NCBI RefSeq assembly: GCF_001189845.1
Contig: NZ_LFLZ01000007.1
Span: forward strand, 1 to 64,000
DNA from: Bradyrhizobium tropiciagri
GTDB taxonomy: Bacteria > Pseudomonadota > Alphaproteobacteria > Rhizobiales > Xanthobacteraceae
Length of the DNA stretch: 64,000 bases
Direction of reading: 5' to 3'
In this document: one piece after another, positions 56,653-64,000 of the stretch
Layout of the letters: the number at the start of each line of letters is the position of its first letter
Position numbering within the stretch: the first letter of the stretch is position 1
Notes under the pieces: model-generated
The model's database searches: none
What the model was told of the DNA's origin: nothing
Seen by the model: the letters and a program-made list of their open reading frames with translations, nothing else
Translations under genes and position numbers: made by a program

Positions 56653-57378
56653 TCAGAGCGTCCGGGCGGCCTCCAATACCGCTTCGGCATGGCCATCGAC
56701 CTTCACATGGCGCCAGATCCGGGCGACTTTTCCACCGGAATCGACCAGAACCGTGGTACGAATAATTCCCATGAAGGTCCTGCCATACATGGATTTTTCG
56801 CCCCAGGCGCCATACGCCTCCAGCATTTGATGGGCGCCGTCCGAGACCAGCGGCACGGACAGCTGGTGTTTGTTTCGAAATGACTCCTGCGCCTTAACCG
56901 TATCGGCTGATATGCCGACCACCTCGGTGCCGGCAGCAGTGAACTCGCCCTTCAGCCGGGTGAAGTCGATCGCCTCCCTGGTGCAGCCGGGGGTGTCGGC
57001 GCGGGGATAGAAGAACAGCACCAGCTTCTTGCCGGCGAAATCCTTCAGCGACACGCTGCCCCCGCCGTCGCGCGGCAGGTCGAAGCCGGGTGCCGACGCG
57101 CCTTCGGCAAGTGTGACGGCGGACGACTTGGTCGCGGTCTTGGTCACGGTCGCGGCCGGCTCCCGCTTTAACGGTTTCGATGCAGCCTTGTGCGAGGCTG
57201 TGCCCTGAACTCCCGCTGCGGGTTTGGCCTTTGCTGTTTTGGCCGCAGGCTTTTTCGCAACCGTTGTGCGGGTTTTCGCCGCGGACTTCCCAGTGCTTGC
57301 GCTTGCGGCGCGCGCAACCTTTGTTGCGACCCGCTTTCCGGTTGTGTTGGAGGATTTCTTGCGCGTTTTCTTGGACAT
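56653..57378 (-). CDS. bcp: Bcp-type peroxiredoxin with Lys/Ala-rich N-terminal tail
   Basis: 241 residues. The C-terminal domain (about 88-241) is a PrxQ/Bcp peroxiredoxin reducing peroxides: FDLPRDGGGSVSLKDFAGKK, FYPRADTPGCTREA with peroxidatic Cys 132, VGISADTVKAQESF. The resolving Cys five residues later, found in E. coli Bcp, is replaced by Ile, so it would act as a 1-Cys type or use another thiol. The first 85 residues are a basic, Lys/Ala/Thr-rich, histone-H1-like tail (KSAAKTRTTVAKKPAAKTAK). Start ATG 57378 has AAAGGAAGG upstream. Confidence 0.9.
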   Translation of the reverse strand: MSKKTRKKSSNTTGKRVATKVARAASASTGKSAAKTRTTVAKKPAAKTAKAKPAAGVQGTASHKAASKPLKREPAATVTKTATKSSAVTLAEGASAPGFDLPRDGGGSVSLKDFAGKKLVLFFYPRADTPGCTREAIDFTRLKGEFTAAGTEVVGISADTVKAQESFRNKHQLSVPLVSDGAHQMLEAYGAWGEKSMYGRTFMGIIRTTVLVDSGGKVARIWRHVKVDGHAEAVLEAARTL

Positions 57379-57700
57379 ACGCCTTCCTTTCGTCGCTTTC
57401 CGAAGCTCAACCATTGGGGTATTGCGGGTCTTATTCGCGGCGGCCGGATTCGCATCGGCCGCTGGGCAAGTTTGATGGCCACGGAGTATGGTGACAAGGA
57501 ATTCGACGCGTAACCCGTCCGCTTGCTGAATTGGCTTTTGATTGGTTGGTTTGGTCCGTTCTTTTGGTCCGATCTTGGGGCCATCGGCGAGTAACACGAT
57601 TAGGCGAGGATAGGCGGCGATGCCGGCACGGGAGCGCTCGATACGAATCGACGGGCGTCCCGATGGCGGCGAGCAGCTTCGCCGTCAGCACCGAGAGGCA

Positions 57701-60700
57701 ATGGCAAGGAAAACGTCGCCGCAGGGTCCAAATCCGCGCGCCGGGGCTGACTTCTCGCAATGGGAAGACGACGCCGCGTGGGACGAGCAGGATGAGGCGG
57801 CGGGCAACCGTGCGCGGCAATTGCTGTCGCGTTCCAACACCAACCTGCATCGCTTCACCGATTTCTGTTCCGGCATGCAGCGCTGGCTGCATGGCGAGCG
57901 CTGGATCCGTCGCATCGGATTGGTCCTCGTGGTGCTGGTCGTTCTGTTCGCGACCTGCTTCGGCGCATTGTGGTGGCGGCTCGGTGCAGGCCCGATCAAT
58001 CTCGATCTGGCGACGCCGTGGCTGGCCGCGGCGATCGAAGAGAATATCGGCCACGGCAACACGGTCGAGGTCGGCGGAACCCAGATCGAGCGCGCCGGCC
58101 GGGTCAGGATCGCAGTGCGCATCCGCGACATCATCGTCCGCGACCGCGACCATGCGGTGGTTGCCAGCGCGCCGAAAGCCGAAGTGCGGTTGTCCGGAAC
58201 GGCGCTGCTGATGGGACAGCTGCGGGCGGAGAGCCTCAATCTGGTCGATGCCGAACTGTCGGTGCGCATCACGCCCGACGGCAATGTGACCGTATCCGCC
58301 GGCGACACCGCAAAACCGCTGGCGACCGGCGTTGCGTCCAAGCGTGAAGCCGGCCTGCCGCCGACATTCCCGCGTCCGGCGCCCGCAGCGCCGCCGCCGG
58401 TGGCCGCGCCGCCGGTTGCGTCCGAGCCCTCGGCGGCCGCACCCGATTCGGCCCAGAGCGGGCTACTTGCCGGGCTCGACTGGCTCGACAGCCTCAGCAT
58501 GACCGGCCTCGACGGTCAGAACCTCAACGAGATCGGCCTGAAGAACGGCAATCTCGTCGTCGACGACCAGCAGCGCGGCAACAAATGGAGCTTCGAGAAT
58601 ATCAGCCTGAGCCTGCGGCGCCCGAGCGGCGGCGGCGTGGCGCTCAGCTTCGGCGAGGAGGGCGCAAAGCCTGGTCGGTGCGCGTCCTGGTCGGCCCGCA
58701 GCAGAACGGCGTGCGCTCGGTCGACATCAAGGCCGACAAGGTGTCCACGCGGAACATCCTGCTCGCGATGCGGACCAAGGATCTCACCTACACCGCCGAC
58801 CTTCCGCTGTCGGGCGAGATGAAGGGCGAGCTCGGCCGCGACGGCCTGCCGACCTATTTCCGCGGCAAGATCAATGTCGGCGCCGGCAACATCATCGACA
58901 CCGACACGCCCGACTACCCGATGCCGATCGATTCGGCCGAGATGAGCGTCGAATGGGATTCGGGGCGGCGCGTGCTGCTGGCGCCGATCAAGATCGTCTC
59001 GGGCGCCAACCGCATCACGCTGCTCGGGCATCTTGAGCCGCCGAACGATAATGTCACCGACTGGCAGGCTGGACTGTCCGGCGGCACCATCGTGCTCGCC
59101 GGCGCCGACAAGAACGAACCGCCGCTGATCTTCAATCGCATCAACGTCGGTTTCCGGTTCGACACCGAGAAGAAGCGGTTGCTGCTGACCCAGGCCGACA
59201 TCTCCAATGGCGAGATCGGCGTCGCCGGCACCGGCAGCGTCGACTATTCCGGCGAGCCGCGGCTGCAGCTCGGTTTTGCGGGCACGCCGATGTCGGCCTC
59301 CGCCCTGAAGCGGATGTGGCCGATCATCATCGTGCCGGAGGTGCGCGAATGGGTGCTCGAGCGGATCGACCGTGGCACGCTCCAGCGCATCGATGTCGGC
59401 GTCAATTCGCCGGTGCATAATCTGTCGCGCAAGGGCCCGCCGATCCCGGATGACGGTCTCTCGGTCAACATCGTCGCCTCGGGCGTCACGGTGCGCCCGG
59501 TCGATCAGATGCCGGCCGTGCATGATGCGGACCTGAAGGCCAGGGTGACCGGCCGCACCGCGACCGTGACCATCAACCAGGGCATCGCCGACACGCCGGC
59601 GGGCCGCAAGATCACGCTGTCGGATTTCACCTTCGAGGTGCCGGACATGGCGCCGAAGCCGTCGCCGTCGAAGGTCAAGTTCCGGGTCGACTGTCCCGTG
59701 CCGGCCGCCGCCGAAATCCTCGCGTCCGACCGGCTCAGCGATCTCTCCGGTCCGCCGATCGATCCCAACGCCAGCAAGGGCAATGTCACCGCGACGATCA
59801 ATCTCGGCATGCCGGTGAAGGGCGAATTGACCAAGGCCGATACGATGTACTCGGTCGCCGCCGACATCACCGGCGTTGCCGTCGACAAACTGGTGATGAA
59901 CCAGAAGCTCGAGGCCAACACGCTGAAGCTGATTGCTAGCAACGCCGGCTTCCAGGTCAAGGGTGACGTCAAGATCAACGGGCAGGCGGCCTCGCTCGAC
60001 TATCGCAAGCCGACCGACGGCGATGCCGACGTCAAGCTGCAGGCAACGCTTGACGATGCGAGCCGCGCGCGCCTCGGACTCGATCTCGGTCCTGCCGTGT
60101 CGGGTGCGATCCCGATCAAGCTGAACGGTAAGATCGGCAGCGGCGACAATCCCACCACCAAGATGGGCGTCGAGGCCGACCTGACCCAGCTCAAGCTCGA
60201 CAACATCCTGCCCGGTTGGGTCAAGACGCAGGGCAGGGCCGGCAAGGCGACCTTCAACGTGGTGCCGAAGGGACAATCGACGCGGTTCGAGGACATCTCG
60301 ATCGAAGGCGCCGGCGTTTCGATCAAGGGCGCGCTCGAGGTCGATCAGAACGGCGATCTCATGAATGCGAACTTCCCGACCTATGCGCCGTCGGAAGGTG
60401 ACAAGACATCGCTGCGCGCCGATCGCGGTCCGGACGGCGTCATCAAGGTGACGATGCGCGGCGACGTGTTCGATGGCCGCGGATTCCTGAAATCGGCGAT
60501 CTCCGGCCGCGACAGCGATCCCAAGAGCAAGACCAAGACCACCGATTTCGATGTCGATCTGAAGCTCGGTGCGGTGGCCGGCTTCAACGGCGAGGCGCTG
60601 CGCAGCGTCGATGCCAAGATCTCGCGCCGCAACGGGTTCTTCAAGGCGTTCACGCTGAGCGGCAAGGTCGGCCGCGATACGCCCGTTGCTGTCGATATGC

Positions 60701-61320
60701 GCGGACGCCAGCAGGGCCGCGAGGTGATCTATTTGCAGACCGGCGACGCCGGCGCGTTCCTGCGCTTCATCGACACGTATTCGAAGGTGGTCGGCGGCCA
60801 GCTCACGCTCGCGATGGAGCCGCCGATCCCCGAACCGGGGCCCAGGGAAGGTCTCATCAACATCACCGGCTTCTCGGTGAAGGGCGAAACCCAACTCGAC
60901 CGCGCCGTTGCCGGCGGGCCGGTCAGCACCCAAAACGGTATCGGGTTCGACGCGCTGCGCGCCGAGTTCACCCGCCAGAGCGGCCAGCTGTCGATCCGCA
61001 ACGGCGTGGTCAAGGGACCGAGCATCGGCGCGACCATCGAAGGCAGCATCGATTATATCGGCAACCAGGTGCGGATGAACGGCACCTTCATTCCGATGTA
61101 CGGGTTGAACAACATGTTCGGCCAGATCCCGTTCTTCGGGATTTTCCTCGGCGCCGGCAGCAATGAAGGCCTGATCGGCGTGACCTATGAAGTGGTGGGA
61201 ACACCGAGCGCGCCGGTGCTGCGCGTCAACCCGATCTCGGCGCTGGCGCCCGGCCTGACGCGCAAGATCTTCGAGTTCAAGCAATACGGCCCGAACGACC
61301 TGCCGACGACGAACAATTAA
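57701..61320 (+). CDS. Large AsmA/YhdP-like envelope protein, with a one-base deletion
   Basis: About 1,206 residues once restored. One N-terminal membrane helix (IGLVLVVLVVLFATCFGALW, residues about 75-95) is followed by a huge periplasmic beta-rich domain of the DUF3971/AsmA-like (YhdP) type, with VREWVLERIDRGTLQRIDVGV in the middle and the typical end NNMFGQIPFFGIFLGAGSNEGLIG. Such proteins are thought to bridge the membranes for phospholipid transport (known for E. coli YhdP, TamB). The frame breaks at about 58669 (GCAAAGCCTGG for expected GCAAAGGCCTGG), joining GEEGAK to AWSVRVLVGP. ATG 57620 is an alternative start. Its stop overlaps the stop of the convergent next gene. Confidence 0.88.
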
Positions 61321-61811
61321 GGTCGCGGTCCCGGCGGAGGCGGCAGCGCTCCGATCTGGTGAAGCAGCGCAAACCGGTCGGGCACGCCCCAGTGTTCGAC
61401 CAGCTTGCCGTCGGCAAATCGACAGATGTCGATGACATCGATGGCGACCGGTTTTCCCGAACGAGGATCAACGCCGGTTGCCTTGCTCCGCGCCCACACC
61501 GTATCGCCGGCTTCCACGATTGCCTCGATCGAGAGCTTCAAGTCCCTGATGCTGCGCCGCGCATCCTCGATCTGCGCTTTCAGGATCTGCGGGCCTGGAA
61601 TATCGGTTTTCGACAGATACTCATGTTCGATCAGCGTCTCGGCGCAGATTTCGTCCGCGACCGTGAGGTCGCCCTGGGAAAAGCCGCGCTCGACGATGGC
61701 TTTGAAGCGCTCAAGGTTGGTCGGCATGTTCATTGCTCCAGCTCTCGGGCCGGCGACGGCGATGCCAAGCGCAACGCCGCCGAGTTCGCGCCGCGTCATT
61801 CTCGCTGTCAT
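61317..61811 (-). CDS. SnoaL-like / ester cyclase-type protein
   Basis: 164 residues. A short N-terminal segment with TRRELGGVALGIAVAG looks like a Tat-type signal (Arg-Arg followed by a hydrophobic stretch). The rest is a cone-shaped SnoaL/NTF2-like fold: NLERFKAIVERGFSQGDLTVADEIC, LKLSIEAIVEAGDTVWARSKATG, IDICRFADGKLVEHWGVPD. Family members include polyketide cyclases and many proteins of unknown activity. GGGAGG precedes the start. It lies 66 bases after the AraC-type gene on the same strand, possibly its target. Confidence 0.85.
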   Translation of the reverse strand: MTARMTRRELGGVALGIAVAGPRAGAMNMPTNLERFKAIVERGFSQGDLTVADEICAETLIEHEYLSKTDIPGPQILKAQIEDARRSIRDLKLSIEAIVEAGDTVWARSKATGVDPRSGKPVAIDVIDICRFADGKLVEHWGVPDRFALLHQIGALPPPPGPRP

Positions 61812-61877
61812 GCTGGCCTCCCGCGAAAGGCGGACCTTGCGGGACGCGTGATCGAAAGCGCTTGTAAATTTTGGTCA

Positions 61878-62681
61878 TCAGCCGGGGAAAAAGACGTTGT
61901 CCCAATCACCGGTGAGGCTGCTTGGCGGCAAGCCGGCGAAAGCGTGGCATTCGCGGATGAAATGGGCCTGATCGAAATAGCCGAGTTCGTGGACAATGTC
62001 GGTCCAGGAGCGGTTCGGCGCATCGCGGCGGGCGACCAGCGCCCGGTCGAAGCGGATCGTTCGCGCAAACAGTTTGGGCGTCATTCCGACCTGCGCCGCA
62101 AAACGACGCTGGAACTGGCTGGTGCTGAGGTCGGAATATGCAACGAGGTCCTCGATCCGCGTGCGTCCCTGGACGCTGATCATCCGGCGTGACGCGGCGG
62201 CGATTGCGCAGTCTGGGCCGCGCTTCTCCAGCATAGCCTCGGCCCAGCGTTCGGCCGCGGCGACGCGCAGGTCGAAATCAGGCGCCATGCGTACGGCATC
62301 GCCAAGCGACGTGGCGGATTTGCCGAGCACGTCGCAGGCTGCCGGGTCCTGATTGACCAGGGTGGTCATGTCGATCCCGACCAAGCGGTTCAAGCCGGTC
62401 GGTTGAAACAGGATGTTGAAGACATGCACCGAGCCCGACAGGCAAACATGCGCGCGGCGATAGGTTTGCGGTCCGACCACGCCCACGTCCGGCGTCGTGC
62501 AGGCCTCGCCGCCGTCGATGCGCACGCGATATGGCTCAGCTAGGTGGATATCCAGGATTTGATGCGGCCGTGCGGCGACCGGCCAGGCCAGCACGGCGCT
62601 CCCCAATTCGACGCGCCTTTCCTCGAACGAGCGCAGGACACCGCGAAGTTTCGGATGGGGTAACGCCCGTTTGATATCCAT
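61878..62681 (-). CDS. AraC-family transcriptional regulator
   Basis: 267 residues. An N-terminal effector domain with no recognised motif (ALPHPKLRGVLRSFEERRV, VGVVGPQTYRRAHVCLSG) and a C-terminal AraC DNA-binding domain (about 175-262) with the helix-turn-helix units IEDLVAYSDLSTSQFQRRF and WTDIVHELGYFDQAHFIRECH followed by the FAGLPPS end. It is upstream of the SnoaL-like gene and probably regulates it or itself. Confidence 0.9.
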   Translation of the reverse strand: MDIKRALPHPKLRGVLRSFEERRVELGSAVLAWPVAARPHQILDIHLAEPYRVRIDGGEACTTPDVGVVGPQTYRRAHVCLSGSVHVFNILFQPTGLNRLVGIDMTTLVNQDPAACDVLGKSATSLGDAVRMAPDFDLRVAAAERWAEAMLEKRGPDCAIAAASRRMISVQGRTRIEDLVAYSDLSTSQFQRRFAAQVGMTPKLFARTIRFDRALVARRDAPNRSWTDIVHELGYFDQAHFIRECHAFAGLPPSSLTGDWDNVFFPG

Positions 62682-63014
62682 TGAGGACCTCGGCGGGTGG
62701 AAGCCTAGATCGAGCCGACACCCGCGACAATATCCGTCTCATCGGCACCCGGCGCAATTTGCTGCGTGCGCCCAGAACGGTGGACCTGCGCTCATCCGCA
62801 AATCTGCTTCCAAGGCAGGCGGAGATTGGGAGCCGTCATCGTCAGCTTTTGACCTTCCAGATGTCTCTGGTTCGGGAACTTGCAAGGCGGGTTTCTGTCC
62901 ACAACCATCGGAGGCGGGCGCCCCAAGCCGTCCGCTGTCTGGATGACGTTCGCGCAGGAACCTTGCTCCATCTGGGATGTTGGAGAGCAATTCAACAACT
63001 CAGGAGGAGCTCTC
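62682..63014. other. 333-base gap with possible promoter only
   Basis: Divergent spacer between the AraC gene and a small secreted protein gene. Apart from the EcfG-like sequence at 62957-62981 and the strong ribosome binding site AGGAGGAG at 63002-63009, I see no gene or repeat in it. Confidence 0.5.
62957..62981 (+). promoter_or_regulatory. EcfG-like promoter, one mismatch
   Basis: GGAAC (62957-62961), 16 bases, then TGTT (62978-62981); the consensus is GGAAC-N16/17-CGTT. It ends 33 bases before the ATG at 63015. Confidence 0.4.
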
Positions 63015-63278
63015 ATGAGGACACTGTTAATGGCTGGTGTGCTGGCGGTTGCTGGTTTCGCTATGGCGACGCCGATCTCCATTGCACCCGCATCAGCTCA
63101 GGTTGCCGTCGATACGCCGCTCGGCGGCGTAAGAGTGGGTCCGGAGCACCGTTACGATCGAGACTATGATCGACGCGCTTATCGCGCGTACGATTATGAT
63201 CGCGGATATCGCGGATGCCGCACCGTCACGGTCGAGCGTGACGACGGTTCGGTCCGCAGGATCCGTCGTTGCGACTAA
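63015..63278 (+). CDS. Small secreted Arg/Tyr/Asp-rich protein
   Basis: 87 residues. AGGAGGAG lies 6 bases before the ATG. A signal peptide (MRTLLMAGVLAVAGFAMATP, cleavage near ASAQ at 29) is followed by a mature part of about 58 residues dominated by Arg, Tyr and Asp (HRYDRDYDRRAYRAYDYDRG) and ending YRGCRTVTVERDDGSVRRIR with two Cys that could pair. Small proteins of this shape, with GCRTVTVxRxDGSVxRxRRC ends, are frequent in Bradyrhizobium; function unknown. A possible stress promoter lies upstream. Confidence 0.82.
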   Translation: MRTLLMAGVLAVAGFAMATPISIAPASAQVAVDTPLGGVRVGPEHRYDRDYDRRAYRAYDYDRGYRGCRTVTVERDDGSVRRIRRCD

Positions 63279-63383
63279 TAGTACCGGACTAGAGGATCGG
63301 CTCTCGCAACCAAGCAATTGGCAGCCGTCCACTCAAGACCGCTTCAGTTAGCGGCCTCTTCATTTCGCGAATGCCGCCTGCCC

Positions 63384-63411
63384 AAGGCCGACATGCATTC
63401 ATGTCGGCCTT
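63384..63411 (+). terminator. Hairpin terminator
   Basis: AAGGCCGACATG-CATT-CATGTCGGCCTT, a perfect 12-bp stem followed by T on the plus strand, between the small secreted protein gene and the convergent MFS gene. A weaker hairpin (ACCGCT-N6-AGCGGC) with a T-rich 3' side lies nearer the gene at about 63,342-63,359. Confidence 0.65.
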
Positions 63412-63457
63412 TGCGCCGCCGCCGCCTTCCTCGGGCAGCGGACGCACTCGTCCGAGC

Positions 63458-64000
63458 TCAGCGCCGCAGCGCCGGCACCACCAGGAACGGGATCAGGCCG
63501 AGCACGACATTGACCAGCGCGAAGGCGATCAGCGGATTGTAGCTGTGGGTCCAGTCATGGATCAGGCCGCCGCCCCAGGAGCCGAGCGCGGAGCCGAGGC
63601 CGCTGCCGATCATGATGGTGCCGTAGATCGTGCCGACGCGCTCGCCGCGGAAGATCTTCAGCGCGGTCGCGGTGATCAGCGGACCGCGCGAGCCGATCAT
63701 GCTGCCGAAGCAGATCACGAAACCGGTGAGCAGCCAGTAGTTCGGGTACCATTGCAGCAGCCAGAGCAGGATGATGCCTGCTATCGAGACGCCGTAGCTG
63801 AACAGCACCGAGGGCCGGCGGCCGATGATGCCGTCGAGGGTGGAGACGCCGAGCATGCCGACGAACAGTGCGACGCCGGAGAAGCCCCAGGCGGTGGCGG
63901 CCTGCAGCGGCGGAAAGCCGACGTCGATCAAATAGGCGACGATCTGCGCCGTCAGCGCATACATCGCGATCGCGGTGAAGAAGAAGGTCGAGAACAGCGC
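63458..64000 (-). CDS. MFS transporter, C-terminal part
   Basis: The last 180 residues of a major facilitator superfamily carrier; the gene continues beyond the window, with the frame open through 64000. Six membrane helices are visible, with the inter-helix motif LDGIIGRRPSVLFSYG (a degenerate D-x-x-G-R-R/K loop) and helix-rich GTIYGTIMIGSGLGSALGSWGGG, which resembles the oxalate/formate and monocarboxylate branch. Substrate cannot be told from this half. Stop at 63458 faces the small secreted protein gene. Confidence 0.85.
   Translation of the reverse strand, partial: ALFSTFFFTAIAMYALTAQIVAYLIDVGFPPLQAATAWGFSGVALFVGMLGVSTLDGIIGRRPSVLFSYGVSIAGIILLWLLQWYPNYWLLTGFVICFGSMIGSRGPLITATALKIFRGERVGTIYGTIMIGSGLGSALGSWGGGLIHDWTHSYNPLIAFALVNVVLGLIPFLVVPALRR

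Noticed and set aside
58516..61284. A 922-codon open frame on the minus strand
   Set aside because: Antisense to the AsmA-like gene, whose sense frame carries recognised family features.
1..64000. tRNA, rRNA, CRISPR arrays, insertion sequences or prophage
   Set aside because: No cloverleaf-type sequences with GTTCGAATC arms, no regular spaced repeats, and no transposase or integrase motifs were seen.

Overview
The window is a high-GC stretch of an alphaproteobacterial chromosome. It most probably comes from Bradyrhizobium or a close relative in the Nitrobacteraceae. The evidence is the gene set and order (NDUFA12, DUF2155 protein, aat, aroQ-accB-accC, DsbA-like protein, M48 protease, rne, amiC, mrcA, prfB), an RNase E with a long insertion in its S1 domain, a DUF1236 protein, a DUF6502 protein, EcfG-type (GGAAC-N16-CGTT) promoter sequences, and dispersed palindromic repeats of the kind common in this genus. 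I see no tRNA, rRNA, CRISPR array, transposase, integrase or prophage gene.

Layout. 1-1217: end of a Gly-rich secreted protein gene, the complex I accessory subunit NDUFA12, and a structured region ending in a strong intrinsic terminator. 1248-9263: an accessory block (LysR regulator with a frameshift, ModA-like binding protein, two divergent DJ-1/PfpI-fold genes, two small unknown proteins, an ArsB/NhaD/CitM-type permease, an alpha/beta hydrolase plus SDR operon). 9521-11347: DUF2155 protein and aat. 11596-13041: DASS-type anion symporter. 13222-23088: a six-gene translationally coupled operon for a MdtABC-like RND efflux pump, its NodT-type outer-membrane channel and two small periplasmic proteins. 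23113-27013: an unknown protein and a tightly overlapped three-gene two-component module. 27114-29537: aroQ-accB-accC. 29835-34153: DUF1236 stress-type protein, an unknown 310-residue protein, a DsbA-like thiol oxidoreductase and a BepA-like M48 protease. 34393-38345: aminotransferase, dctA, and a DadA-like FAD oxidoreductase. 38444-41622: rne. 42328-48644: cell wall genes amiC and mrcA, then prfB with its programmed frameshift and a 3-hydroxyisobutyrate dehydrogenase-like gene. 48729-53171: EamA transporter, NodU/CmcH-type carbamoyltransferase, orphan branched-chain-amino-acid-type binding protein. 53223-55173: palindromic repeat, O-antigen-ligase remnant, DUF6502 gene with paired operator-like palindromes and a broken Gly-rich companion. 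55202-64000: M23 peptidase, Bcp-type peroxiredoxin with a histone-H1-like tail, a large AsmA/YhdP-like protein, SnoaL-like protein, AraC regulator, small secreted protein, partial MFS transporter.

A striking property of the window is that at least five long conserved genes (LysR, accC, aminotransferase, prfB, asmA-like) are each interrupted by one apparent single-base deletion, mostly in a short run of one base, and rne carries two further shifts. Because accC, prfB and rne are normally essential, I read most of these as sequencing or assembly errors rather than biology, and annotate the restored genes. The O-antigen-ligase remnant, which lacks its N-terminal half and has an in-frame stop as well as a shift, looks like a genuine pseudogene.

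The most interesting biological leads are the three EcfG-like promoters (a perfect one before the DUF1236 gene, near matches before the two-component trio and before a small secreted protein), the His/Asp-rich insertion in RNase E, the Ser/Ala/Thr-rich insertion in one RND permease with two co-translated small periplasmic proteins, the candidate structured RNA after NDUFA12, and the DUF6502 locus.
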